Part shown: positions 45,258-53,878 of the stretch, in pieces
Numbering within the stretch: position 1 is the first letter of the stretch
How the letters are laid out: each line of letters starts with the position of its first letter
Origin: Staphylococcus sp. NRL 16/872
GTDB lineage: Bacteria; Bacillota; Bacilli; Staphylococcales; Staphylococcaceae
Direction: 5' to 3'
Length of the DNA: 64,000 nt
Assembly: GCF_022815905.2 (NCBI RefSeq)
Contig: NZ_CP119327.1
Location: 496,001 to 560,000 of the forward strand
Notes under the pieces: model-generated
What the model saw: only the letters and a program-made list of their open reading frames with translations
The model's database searches: none
What the model was told of the DNA's origin: nothing
Made by a program: the position numbers and the translations under genes

Positions 45258-46913
45258 TTATTTCTCTGCTTGTTCTTGTGTAGCTTCTTGTTTCGCTTGT
45301 TCAAGTGTATCTTTTTTCATTTTTTTATTAATCTTTTTAGCACGCTTGAAGTAAATACTTTCGAAATGACTAGTTGTACCGATTTTATAGAAGATAATCG
45401 CTAAGACAATAATCACGACAAAATCGTAAGGGTAGTGAATTAAGTTAATACCTTTAAATTCTTTACTACCGATAAATGACATGATTGCTAATAAGATTAA
45501 ATAAATGATAATCCATAAGCTACCACCGATTTGTTTTTTAGTGTTTTTCCAATTCATTTTATATTCATAGAAGAAATAAATTGGTAAACCTAAAATAATG
45601 ATAAAGATTACTTCGGCAGTTGTTGGCCACATTGCCCAGTAAATTGCTAATGAAGCTAGGACGAATGATAATGGCGCCATAATTTTTAACAATGCACCAC
45701 GGAAAGGACGGTGTAATTTAGGCCCCATTTTACGTAGAGCAATTACTGTCGTTGGACCAGTTAAGTAAGCAACTAATGTTGCTGTTGAGATAACAGCCGC
45801 AAGTACGCCCCAGTCACGGAATAAAGTTACCATGACCATACTTATAATGGCATTAAATACAATCGCAACACGTGGAATGTTGTATGTTGTATTAATTTTT
45901 CCTAAGAATTTAGGAATATGGCCATTTTTTTCCATCGCATTTAAAACACGACCTGTAATCGCTACGAATGAAACGCCTGTACCAAATGGTGAAACTACAG
46001 CTTCAATATATAATAGAATCGCTAACCAGTTGATACCTAATAAAATCGCCATATCTGCGAATGGTGAGTTAAAGTTAATACCATGCCAACCATGTTCATG
46101 AATCATTGATTGTGGCATAGAAGTAATAAATGTACTTTGTAAAACAACATATAATGTCGCACTTAACGTTAGAGAAATTGCGATACCTCGTGCGATATTC
46201 TTTTCAGGATTTTTAATTTCAGATCCCATATTAATGATTGTTTGGAATGCGTTAAATGAGAAAATGATACCTGATGTTGTTGTGGCAGCAAAGATTGGGG
46301 CACTACCATATGGCATAAATTCACCCATTGATGAACCATAGTTACTAGTATCGAAACCAGAAAGCATTAACATAATAATTGTTAATAAAGGTACACCCAA
46401 TTTAAAGATTGAAATTAAACTTGTAAATGATGTTAATAATTTTACTGACCAATAATTCAATAAAGAAAAGATAATGATGATAATATATACAGCAAATAAG
46501 CCAATCGTACTAATTGTTCCATTATGCATTAAAGCGCTGGTAGGCTTTGCCCAATCCCATGGCCAAGAGCTAATGTACTGAACCGCAGATACAGCTTCAA
46601 TTGGGATAATCGTTACAAGTGAGACCCAATTTGCCCATGCAGCAATAAATCCAAGTAAAGATCCATGCGTATATTGTGCGTAGTTACTCATCCCACCAGA
46701 TTGTGGGAACATAGTCCCGATTTCAATGTAGTTATATGAAATTGTTCCAATGACAATAAATCCAATAATCCACGAGATAATTGAGGCAGGACCAGCTACG
46801 GAAGAAGCTTCCCACGCACCGAAGAGCCAACCAGAACCAATTAAACTACCTAGTCCAAGTAGCACTAATTGAGTCAGACTAATTTTATTACTATCGTTAT
46901 TGTTCTGTCCCAT
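45258..46913 (-). CDS. APC family amino acid permease (AspP/YveA-like)
   Basis: A 551-residue transporter with about 12-14 helices. LGLGSLIGSGWLFGAW near the N-terminus is the APC substrate-binding loop, followed by YNYIEIGTMFPQSGGMSNYAQY. The large size and C-terminal charged tail (KKMKKDTLEQAKQE) fit the YveA-type aspartate:proton symporter subgroup, though the amino acid cannot be proved. I start at MGQNNND with AAAAGGAG upstream. Its promoter carries a perfect palindrome (46964-46986), so it is probably under a dedicated repressor or activator. Confidence 0.83.
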   Translation of the reverse strand: MGQNNNDSNKISLTQLVLLGLGSLIGSGWLFGAWEASSVAGPASIISWIIGFIVIGTISYNYIEIGTMFPQSGGMSNYAQYTHGSLLGFIAAWANWVSLVTIIPIEAVSAVQYISSWPWDWAKPTSALMHNGTISTIGLFAVYIIIIIFSLLNYWSVKLLTSFTSLISIFKLGVPLLTIIMLMLSGFDTSNYGSSMGEFMPYGSAPIFAATTTSGIIFSFNAFQTIINMGSEIKNPEKNIARGIAISLTLSATLYVVLQSTFITSMPQSMIHEHGWHGINFNSPFADMAILLGINWLAILLYIEAVVSPFGTGVSFVAITGRVLNAMEKNGHIPKFLGKINTTYNIPRVAIVFNAIISMVMVTLFRDWGVLAAVISTATLVAYLTGPTTVIALRKMGPKLHRPFRGALLKIMAPLSFVLASLAIYWAMWPTTAEVIFIIILGLPIYFFYEYKMNWKNTKKQIGGSLWIIIYLILLAIMSFIGSKEFKGINLIHYPYDFVVIIVLAIIFYKIGTTSHFESIYFKRAKKINKKMKKDTLEQAKQEATQEQAEK

Positions 46914-46963
46914 AAATACTCCTTTTAAAATTGTTTTAGTATTCATATAAAATGACACTTTTT

Positions 46964-46992
46964 AATTATACGCTTATCGTATAATTAGTCAA
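46964..46992 (-). promoter_or_regulatory. Promoter with palindromic operator upstream of the amino acid permease
   Basis: On the minus strand TTGACT (46992-46987), 16-bp spacer, TATAAT (46970-46965). The spacer and -10 are covered by a perfect inverted repeat AATTATACG-CTTAT-CGTATAATT (46964-46986). A protein bound there would block RNA polymerase. Confidence 0.65.
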
Positions 46993-47102
46993 TTTACATT
47001 TTAGTAAATTTGCAAAATATTGTGTTATCAATAGTTAATTATAAACTTAAATAATATAATAACTGTATTGTTACCAAATTAATTGATCGGAAGGTGTTAG
47101 AA

Positions 47103-47702
47103 ATGACGCATAAGCAGGCAAATGATAATGTTTTAGCTTTTTTGGAAAAGGATAGTCAATGGAAGGAATCTTATCAATATCTTAGAAATTTAATATTTGA
47201 AGAAACTGAATTAGAAGAGACCTATAAATGGATGCATCCCTGTTATACGTTAAATGGAGCAAATGTGGTATTAATCCATGGCTTTAAACATTATGTAGCG
47301 CTTCTCTTTCACAAAGGCGCTATCTTGGAAGATCAATATCATACGTTAATTCAGCAAACGGAAAAAGTTCAAGCAGCGAGACAATTGAGGTTTGAAACGT
47401 TAGATGAGATTAAAGAACGTCGTGATGAGATTCTTTATTATGTGAATGAAGCGATTAAAGTGGAAAAAGCGGGCAAGAAAGTGGAATTGAAGAAGACAGA
47501 GGATTACGACATACCTGAAGAATTACAAAGTAAGTTGGATGATGTACCTGAGTTTAAAGAGGCGTTCTATAATTTAACGCCTGGACGTCAACATCAATAT
47601 ATTTATCATATTTCACAAGCGAAACGTAGCCAGACAAGGCAAAATAGAGTTGAGAAATATTTTAATCATATTTTAGAAGGCAAAGGCATGCATGATAAGT
47701 AA
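47103..47702 (+). CDS. YdeI/OmpD-associated family protein (DUF1801 plus YdeI C-domain)
   Basis: A 199-residue soluble protein. The N-terminal half (ETELEETYKWMHPCYTLNGANV, FKHYVALLFHKGA) is a DUF1801 iron-sulfur-frataxin-like fold, and the C-terminal part (IPEELQSKLDD...AFYNLTPGRQHQYIYHISQAKRSQTR) is the YdeI/OmdA-type bacteriocin-protection domain. I start at the ATG with AAGGTG upstream. Function unresolved; relatives are linked to cationic peptide resistance. A 960-bp repeat-filled gap follows. Confidence 0.85.
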   Translation: MTHKQANDNVLAFLEKDSQWKESYQYLRNLIFEETELEETYKWMHPCYTLNGANVVLIHGFKHYVALLFHKGAILEDQYHTLIQQTEKVQAARQLRFETLDEIKERRDEILYYVNEAIKVEKAGKKVELKKTEDYDIPEELQSKLDDVPEFKEAFYNLTPGRQHQYIYHISQAKRSQTRQNRVEKYFNHILEGKGMHDK

Positions 47703-47741
47703 AATGTAGTTCTTCAATGGATGGTCATTTCACTTAAGTTG

Positions 47742-48006
47742 TATAGAAATTCTAAGATGAACATTCACTCATTTTTGTTGCGACGCTTTCTTGCGGGAAA
47801 GGCTCAAGCCTGTAGTCTTAAGCTCTTTCTTTTCCGCCAAGAGTCGCGCAACGTCAGTCGTTATTCATCTTAGAACTACTTACGTAAGTGTGTATACACT
47901 TAAGTTCCTTTCCTCAGCTTGCTTTGTTTGTAGACTTTCTACGCGAAAGTCTTTGTGCTGGGGCCCCACGCTCAACTACGTTCCATTATCCATTTTAGAA
48001 CTACTT
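47742..48006. repeat. Two adjoining long-hairpin repeats, one with a STAR-like loop
   Basis: Unit a (47744-47880) has arms AGAAATTCTAAGATGA...TCATCTTAGAACTACT with loop GCGGGAAAGGCTCAAGCCTG and CTTTCTTTTCCGCC, like the inner unit at 8881-9014. A palindromic spacer ACTTACGTAAGTGTGTATAC... follows. Unit b (to 48006) contains AGACTTTC...GAAAGTCT and GGGGCCCC (47961-47967 region) and ends TCCATTTTAGAACTACTTA. Unit b's core matches the STAR-like repeat at 22690. Confidence 0.8.
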
Positions 48007-48009
48007 ACA

Positions 48010-48296
48010 TAAACGTAGAACCTCCTAGTCAATAATACTTAAATACTTAGTTAATTGTACTAGGCTAATCATTATTGTTTTTTTAAATACTTATACATCT
48101 TATTATTTGTATTAAGATAAATACTGAAGTTTAAATACAACTTACTTAATTTATAAATTTTTTCATTAATGTAGAAAAATACATTATCTTTTAAATTTAG
48201 TTAAATGGATAATTACTATAAATACTTAGTATTGTGATGAGTATCTAATGAGAATAATAATTTTATGAAATTAAGTAATAAAACAGTTGTGAAAAG
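48010..48296. other. AT-rich intergenic stretch, no gene seen
   Basis: I see no credible ORF. AAATACTTA occurs three times (48041, 48085, 48220) with a near copy at 48119. CCTAGTCAAT...ATTG-ACTAGG (48031-48063) can form a stem. Neither supports a definite function. Confidence 0.4.
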
Positions 48297-48557
48297 TATT
48301 CTAAGATAGATTACGAAGTGCAGTTGTGGAGGTTCCTATGTTAATTATTAATGAACATAAGTGCTTTGCACTTATGTAAGAAATTCTAAGGATAAACTAC
48401 GAATGACGTTGTGTGACGCCTGAGGGAGCAGGATGAGTGTCGAGACCAAGGCTCGACCCAGCCCCCTAGGCAAGCATCACAACAGAATGATTGAATGTTC
48501 ATCTAAGAATTTCTTTACAACTAAAGTGGAATGAAAATCCATTTAAGAACTGCATTA
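48297..48557 (+). repeat. Long-hairpin repeat inserted in the remnant of another
   Basis: A degenerate outer unit (AGTATTCTAAGATAGATTAC at about 48297; ATCCATTTAAGAACTGC at about 48538-48553) flanks an intact inner unit. The inner unit has a perfect 10-bp leading hairpin ACATAAGTGC/GCACTTATGT (48355-48377) and a 138-bp body (48378-48515) nearly identical to 20830-20967. Confidence 0.82.
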
Positions 48558-48596
48558 GAAATATAAGTTAGCAATACGAAGTATTGAATACATAAC

Positions 48597-48632
48597 GAGC
48601 CCCTCCATAATGTGGTTTATGGAGGGGCTCTT
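48597..48632 (-). terminator. Intrinsic terminator after the butanediol dehydrogenase gene
   Basis: A perfect 14-bp stem GAGCCCCTCCATAA/TTATGGAGGGGCTC with a 6-nt loop. Confidence 0.88.
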
Positions 48633-48662
48633 AGGGAATGATATTATAATTTAATCAATAGA

Positions 48663-49706
48663 TTAGCCGTTTAATTTAACTAGGATTTTAGCTTGTGATT
48701 TGTCGTTTACTAATTGTTCGAAACCAGATTCAACGATGTTTTCTAATTCGATTTCATCTGTTACTACGCTCTTAACATCTAAGCTTCCGTTCGCAATTAA
48801 GTCAATTGTTTGTTGGAATGTAGTAGGTGAGTAAGCGATAGTTGAAGCTAAATGAACACCAGAGTTAGTTAATAACATTGGGTCAAAGTTAACTTCATGC
48901 GCAAAGATAGAAACGATAACAACTGTACCTCTAGGACGTGTTACTTTAACAGATTGTGCTAATGTTACACCTACACCAGCTACTTCGAAAGTCACGTCTA
49001 CACCATTTTCAGTGTGTTCATAAATATATTCAACAGGTTCTACATCACCAGAATTAATAACGTGAGTAGCGCCTACTTCTTTAGCTTTAGCTAAACGTTC
49101 TTCTGATAAGTCGAAAACGAAGATTTTACTTGCACCAGCTGCTTTAGCTGCAACGACAGTTAATAAACCGATTGGTCCTGCACCAAAGATAGCTACAGTG
49201 TCACCAAATAATAAATTACCTTCTTTAACAGCTTGAACTGCTACAGCTGTTGGTTCTACTAATGCACCTTCTTTAGCAGATACATTTTCAGGTAAAGCGT
49301 AAACATTTTCTTCAGGAGCATTAGTGAATTCTGCGAAACCACCATCTGAACCTAAGCCGATGAATGAGTAACCATCATATAAATCTACGCTTTCGTCTTT
49401 TTCACGTTTAGAAACAGTTGGGTTAACAACTACGCGATCGCCTTTTCTATATTTAGTTACATCTTTACCAACTTCCTCAACCACACCAGCAAATTCATGA
49501 CCTAAAGTAACAGGTGCTTTTTGACCTAAGAATGGGTCAGGTTTATCTGTAGAAATAAATACTGGTCCTTCTAGATATTCGTGTAAATCAGTACCACAAA
49601 TTCCAGCCCAAGATACTTTAACTTTCACTTCGTTATCTTTTAATTGTTTAGGTTCGCGATCTTCAACTCGAACATCTTTTTGACCATACCATACTGCTGC
49701 TTTCAT
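48663..49706 (-). CDS. 2,3-butanediol dehydrogenase-like zinc alcohol dehydrogenase
   Basis: A 347-residue medium-chain dehydrogenase. Catalytic zinc ligands fit AGICGTDLHE (Cys about 37), LGHEFAG (His-Glu) and GALVEPTAV (Glu). The NAD site is AIFGAGPIGLL with an acidic residue after the second strand (FVFDLSEER). It lacks the four-cysteine structural zinc loop, as does Bacillus BdhA, which it resembles throughout. Expected to interconvert acetoin and 2,3-butanediol, a redox-balancing fermentation step. GAAGGGAAG precedes the ATG. Monocistronic, divergent from opuC. Confidence 0.87.
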   Translation of the reverse strand: MKAAVWYGQKDVRVEDREPKQLKDNEVKVKVSWAGICGTDLHEYLEGPVFISTDKPDPFLGQKAPVTLGHEFAGVVEEVGKDVTKYRKGDRVVVNPTVSKREKDESVDLYDGYSFIGLGSDGGFAEFTNAPEENVYALPENVSAKEGALVEPTAVAVQAVKEGNLLFGDTVAIFGAGPIGLLTVVAAKAAGASKIFVFDLSEERLAKAKEVGATHVINSGDVEPVEYIYEHTENGVDVTFEVAGVGVTLAQSVKVTRPRGTVVIVSIFAHEVNFDPMLLTNSGVHLASTIAYSPTTFQQTIDLIANGSLDVKSVVTDEIELENIVESGFEQLVNDKSQAKILVKLNG

Positions 49707-49976
49707 AAAGTAAAACTTCCCTTCGTTAAATACTTATTACATCTTTAGATTAATACTAACGTTGGAGGAATTCAATTTTTCCTAGTAAAAATAAGCGATT
49801 GATTTCGAAAATTTTGACAATTTAATGAATTTTATTGACGCTTATAATATTTAGTGCTATTTAATTTTTCCATTTAATAAATATTATTTTAGTCTCCTTA
49901 ATTATTGGGTTACTTTAACGTTTGAAAGCATAAAAAAAGAATTGTGAAACTTTTTTAATTATTTTAAATAAGTAAC

Positions 49977-50000
49977 GTTTCAAAAAATTATATAGGGTAT
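49977..50000 (+). promoter_or_regulatory. SigB-type promoter upstream of opuCA
   Basis: GTTTCA (49977-49982), a 12-bp spacer and GGGTAT (49995-50000) match the general-stress sigma-B consensus GTTTAA-N12..15-GGGTAT. Transcription would start near 50007, about 170 nt before opuCA. Confidence 0.7.
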
Positions 50001-50066
50001 ATATTAATAAATGACGAAAAATCAACGAATTTCATAGAAATTGAATTTACTAAAATTTCATGAAGC

Positions 50067-50133
50067 AAAGGCCATGTGGCCCTTGTTTGACTTATGACAC
50101 ATTTGTTTAACAATGGGACTCTTGGCCTTTTTA
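50067..50133 (+). terminator. Terminator-like hairpin in the opuC leader
   Basis: AAGGCCA pairs with TGGCCTT, with internal CCC-TTGTT/AACAA-GGG pairing, followed by TTTTATG. It ends 47 bp before the opuCA start. It either ends a short SigB-dependent RNA of about 125 nt or acts as an attenuator of the operon. Confidence 0.65.
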
Positions 50134-50179
50134 TGTTCGTTTATTTTTCTTCAGGGTTAAATTAGGAAGGAGAAAGCTA

Positions 50180-51487
50180 ATGACGCTAAGTATTAAAAAC
50201 TTAACCAAAATTTATTCAGGGAATAAAAAAGCGGTAGATAACATTTCATTAGACATTGAATCCGGGGAATTTATTGCTTTTATTGGGACAAGTGGTAGTG
50301 GTAAAACAACAGCATTGCGAATGATTAATCGCATGATTGAAGCCACTGAAGGAACGATTGAAATGAATGGGAAGAATGTTCGTAACATGAATCCAGTAGA
50401 ATTACGTCGTAGTATTGGTTACGTGATTCAACAAATTGGACTCATGCCTCATATGACCATTCGTGAAAACATTGTGTTAGTACCGAAACTTTTAAAATGG
50501 TCTAAAGAAAAGAAAGACGAGAAAGCAAAAGAACTAATTAAGCTAGTTGATTTACCGGAAGATTATTTAGACCGTTACCCTTCAGAATTATCGGGAGGTC
50601 AACAACAACGTATAGGGGTGGTACGTGCACTAGCAGCTGAACAAGATATTATCTTAATGGATGAACCGTTTGGTGCATTGGACCCTATTACGAGAGATAC
50701 GCTACAAGATTTAGTAAAAGATTTACAACAAAAGTTAGGGAAAACGTTTATATTTGTTACGCATGATATGGACGAAGCAATTAAATTAGCTAATCGTATT
50801 TGTATTATGTCGCAAGGTAAGATTGTGCAATATGATACGCCAGATAATATTTTAAGAAATCCGGCGAATGATTTTGTTAAAGAGTTTATTGGACAAAATA
50901 GATTAATTCAAGATCGTCCTAATATGAGAACAGTTGAAGATGCGATGATTACACCTGTTACAGTTAAAGCCGATGATTCATTGAATGATGCGGTTAATGT
51001 TATGAGACAAAGACGTGTCGATACAATATTCGTAGTGAATAATCATAATCGCTTATTAGGATTTTTAGATATTGAAGATATTAACCAAGGTTTGCGTCAA
51101 AGAAAAGAACTTATCGATACGATGCAACGTGATGTTTATAAAGTACATATAGATTCAAAATTACAAGACTCAGTGCGTACAATACTTAAACGTAATGTGA
51201 GAAATGTGCCCGTTGTTGATAACGATAATACGCTAATTGGTTTAATTACACGTGCTAATTTAGTAGATATCGTATACGACTCAATTTGGGGTGAAGGCGA
51301 TGATGAAATGGAGTTGTCAGACTCACATATGAATGATGTAGAACGTGAGAATGAAATCGGCAATCAAGAGAAAAAAGCGATTGCACAACACCAACAGGAA
51401 GATGCGACACATAAACAACAAGATGTCACCGATCGTTTTGATACTGAGAACTTAGATGAAACGCATGATTCAGGAGTTGATCGTTAA
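50180..51487 (+). CDS. opuCA: Osmolyte ABC transporter ATPase OpuCA
   Basis: Energises uptake of glycine betaine, carnitine or choline. The 435-residue protein has Walker A GTSGSGKTT (about 36), signature LSGGQQQR, Walker B IILMDEP and D-loop, then two CBS domains (about 255-370; KADDSLNDAVNVM, RRVDTIFVVNN, VPVVDNDNTLIG) that sense ionic strength or cyclic-di-AMP in OpuC systems. The tail is unusually rich in Glu, Gln, Asp and His (EKKAIAQHQQEDATHKQQD). AGGAAGGAG precedes the ATG. First of opuCA-CB-CC-CD. Confidence 0.94.
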   Translation: MTLSIKNLTKIYSGNKKAVDNISLDIESGEFIAFIGTSGSGKTTALRMINRMIEATEGTIEMNGKNVRNMNPVELRRSIGYVIQQIGLMPHMTIRENIVLVPKLLKWSKEKKDEKAKELIKLVDLPEDYLDRYPSELSGGQQQRIGVVRALAAEQDIILMDEPFGALDPITRDTLQDLVKDLQQKLGKTFIFVTHDMDEAIKLANRICIMSQGKIVQYDTPDNILRNPANDFVKEFIGQNRLIQDRPNMRTVEDAMITPVTVKADDSLNDAVNVMRQRRVDTIFVVNNHNRLLGFLDIEDINQGLRQRKELIDTMQRDVYKVHIDSKLQDSVRTILKRNVRNVPVVDNDNTLIGLITRANLVDIVYDSIWGEGDDEMELSDSHMNDVERENEIGNQEKKAIAQHQQEDATHKQQDVTDRFDTENLDETHDSGVDR

Positions 51488-52122
51488 TGAAGGAATTTTT
51501 CCAAGAATATGGAAGCCAACTCGTATCAAAAACTATCGAACACTTCTATATTTCAGTCATCGCGTTATTAATTGCGATTGTCGTAGCGGTACCATTAGGT
51601 ATTTTATTGTCTAAAACAAAACGTACTGCGAATGTAGTGTTAACGATTGCGGGTGTGCTTCAAACAATACCGACGTTAGCCGTATTAGCACTTATGATTC
51701 CAATCTTTGGTGTAGGTAAGACGCCAGCGATTGTCGCATTATTTATTTATGTATTATTACCAATTTTAAATAATACCGTACTTGGGGTACAAAATATTGA
51801 TAAAAATATTATTCAAGCTGGAACAAGTATGGGCATGACAAAATTTCAATTAATGAAAGATGTGGAATTGCCTCTTGCTTTACCATTAATTATTAGTGGC
51901 ATTCGTTTATCAAGTGTGTATGTCATTAGTTGGGCAACGTTAGCAAGTTATGTTGGTGCAGGTGGTTTAGGGGATCTAGTATTCAATGGATTAAATTTAT
52001 ATCAACCACCGATGATTATTAGCGCTGCTATTCTTGTTACTTGTTTAGCCTTACTTGTAGACTTCTTGCTTTCTTTAGTTGAAAAGTGGGCCGTGCCTAA
52101 AGGACTTAAAGTATCTAGATAA
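51487..52122 (+). CDS. opuCB: Osmolyte ABC transporter permease OpuCB
   Basis: A 211-residue permease with about five or six helices and the BPD-transport EAA-like loop GTSMGMTKFQLMKDVELPLALP. VLQTIPTLAVLALM is typical of the OpuB/OpuC/ProW group. The ATG shares one base with the opuCA stop (TAATG), giving translational coupling. Pairs with OpuCD to form the membrane channel. Confidence 0.94.
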   Translation: MKEFFQEYGSQLVSKTIEHFYISVIALLIAIVVAVPLGILLSKTKRTANVVLTIAGVLQTIPTLAVLALMIPIFGVGKTPAIVALFIYVLLPILNNTVLGVQNIDKNIIQAGTSMGMTKFQLMKDVELPLALPLIISGIRLSSVYVISWATLASYVGAGGLGDLVFNGLNLYQPPMIISAAILVTCLALLVDFLLSLVEKWAVPKGLKVSR

Positions 52123-52147
52123 TTGAAAAGGGAGGATTTTTAAATTT

Positions 52148-53092
52148 ATGAAAAAGTTTAAAATAACTTTCATACTTCTGGCATTGTCCCTCGTAGTATT
52201 ATCTGGATGTGGTTTACCAGGTCTAGGCGACGGCAATGCGAAAGACAGTGTTAAAATCACTGCTACTGAAACGAGTGAAACGAAAATAATGGCCAATATT
52301 GAGAAATTAATGATTGAACATTACACAGATGGAAAGATTAAACCTACGATTGTAGGTAATTTAGGATCAAGTATAATCCAACATAATGCGTTACAACGTG
52401 GCGATGTTAATATGTCAGCTGTACGTTATACAGGAACAGAATTGACCAGTGTATTAGATGCGCCACCTACCAAAGATCCGAAAAAGGCGATGGCAGAGTC
52501 GCAAAAACTTTTCAAAAAGAAATATGATCAAAAATATTATAATTCATTTGGATTTGCAAACACTTATGCATTTATGGTGACTAAAGAAGTTGCTGATAAA
52601 TATCATTTGGAAAAGGTCTCAGATTTGAAAAAATATAAAGATGAATTGCGTTTAGGTATGGATACGCAATGGATGAACCGTGCAGGAGATGGCTATCCGG
52701 CCTTCCAAAAAGATTATGGCTTTAAGTTTGCGAGTGCACGTCCAATGCAAATTGGTTTAGTGTATGACGCATTAAAGAATAAAAAATTAGATGTGGCTGT
52801 AGGATATTCAACGGATGGACGTATCGCAGCTTATAATTTAAAAGTTCTAAAAGATGATCGTAAATTCTTCCCACCGTATGATGGTAGTCCATTAGCGACA
52901 GAAAAATTAATTAAAGATAATCCAGAAATCGATAAGGCATTAACGAAATTAGAAAATAAAATTAGTACAAAAGATATGCAGAAATTAAACTATGAAGCGG
53001 ATGGTAAAGGTAAAGAACCTGCCGTTATTGCTGAAGAGTATGTGAAAAAACATAACTATTTCGAAGATGATAAGAAAGGTGGTCAAAAATAA
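52148..53092 (+). CDS. opuCC: Osmolyte-binding lipoprotein OpuCC
   Basis: Captures the compatible solute outside the membrane. The 314-residue protein has a signal peptide and lipobox LSGCG (Cys about residue 20). The mature domain is a type II periplasmic-binding fold with ETSETKIMANI, GSSIIQHNAL, MSAVRYTGTEL and MDTQWMNRAGDGYPAF; the aromatic residues there would form the trimethylammonium cage. GGGAGG lies upstream. It overlaps opuCD at ATGA-like junction. Confidence 0.94.
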   Translation: MKKFKITFILLALSLVVLSGCGLPGLGDGNAKDSVKITATETSETKIMANIEKLMIEHYTDGKIKPTIVGNLGSSIIQHNALQRGDVNMSAVRYTGTELTSVLDAPPTKDPKKAMAESQKLFKKKYDQKYYNSFGFANTYAFMVTKEVADKYHLEKVSDLKKYKDELRLGMDTQWMNRAGDGYPAFQKDYGFKFASARPMQIGLVYDALKNKKLDVAVGYSTDGRIAAYNLKVLKDDRKFFPPYDGSPLATEKLIKDNPEIDKALTKLENKISTKDMQKLNYEADGKGKEPAVIAEEYVKKHNYFEDDKKGGQK

Positions 53093-53775
53093 TGAAAGGT
53101 AACTTATTAAGCTCACTTTATGAATATTATACCTTGAACTTTGGCTATCTTATGGAGTTGTTTTTTAAACATTTATTAATGTCGATTTATGGTGTGCTAT
53201 TCGCGTGTATTATTGGAATTCCATTAGGAATACTTATTGCACGTTATTCTAAGTTAGCATGGCCAATCATCACGATAGCGAATATTATTCAAACGGTACC
53301 TGCTATTGCTATGTTGGCTATCTTGATGTTAGCGTTAGGCTTAGGACCAACAACAGTAGTTGTGGCTGTATTCTTATATGCGTTACTTCCTATTATAAAA
53401 AATACGTATACTGGAATTACAGAAGTAGATCATAACATTAAAGATGCTGGTAAAGGTATGGGTATGACAAGTAATCAAATTATGCGCATGATTGAATTGC
53501 CTTTATCATTATCTGTTATTATCGGAGGCATTCGTATCGCACTTGTTGTAGCGATTGGTATTGTGGCGATTGGGTCATTTATTGGTGCACCAACACTTGG
53601 TGACATCATCATTCGCGGTACGAACTCAACAGATGGTACAGTCTATATTTTAGCGGGAGCTATTCCTATTGCATTAATTGCAATTATTATTGACTTAGGT
53701 TTACGTTATTTAGAAAGAAAATTAGACCCAACTAATAAAAATAACAAGAATAAACAAGTTCAAAGTGTGAATTAA
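53092..53775 (+). CDS. opuCD: Osmolyte ABC transporter permease OpuCD
   Basis: A 227-residue second permease of the OpuC importer. IIQTVPAIAMLAILML and the EAA-like loop GMGMTSNQIMRMIELPLSLS parallel those of OpuCB. It ends with a basic, Asn/Lys-rich cytoplasmic tail. The ATG overlaps the opuCC stop. Strong terminator downstream at 53783-53840. Confidence 0.94.
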   Translation: MKGNLLSSLYEYYTLNFGYLMELFFKHLLMSIYGVLFACIIGIPLGILIARYSKLAWPIITIANIIQTVPAIAMLAILMLALGLGPTTVVVAVFLYALLPIIKNTYTGITEVDHNIKDAGKGMGMTSNQIMRMIELPLSLSVIIGGIRIALVVAIGIVAIGSFIGAPTLGDIIIRGTNSTDGTVYILAGAIPIALIAIIIDLGLRYLERKLDPTNKNNKNKQVQSVN

Positions 53776-53782
53776 TATATTA

Positions 53783-53842
53783 AAAAGCGTTGGTTAACAA
53801 GTGAGGTAGATAAGTCTACTACTTGTTAATCAACGCTTTTCT
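53783..53842 (+). terminator. Intrinsic terminator of the opuC operon
   Basis: AAAAGCGTTG-TTAACAAG pairs with CTTGTTAA-CAACGCTTTT around a 20-nt loop, followed by CTTTG. It may also serve the convergent lrgAB operon. Confidence 0.88.
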
Positions 53843-53878
53843 TTGTTAAATCGAATGTTAAATTAAAGGAATATCACA

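Noticed and set aside
47791-48012. 73-codon frame
   Set aside because: Also a reading of the long-hairpin repeats, with no ribosome-binding site.
48041-48228. Three copies of AAATACTTA as possible iterons
   Set aside because: Irregular spacing in very AT-rich DNA, no replication gene nearby; likely chance.
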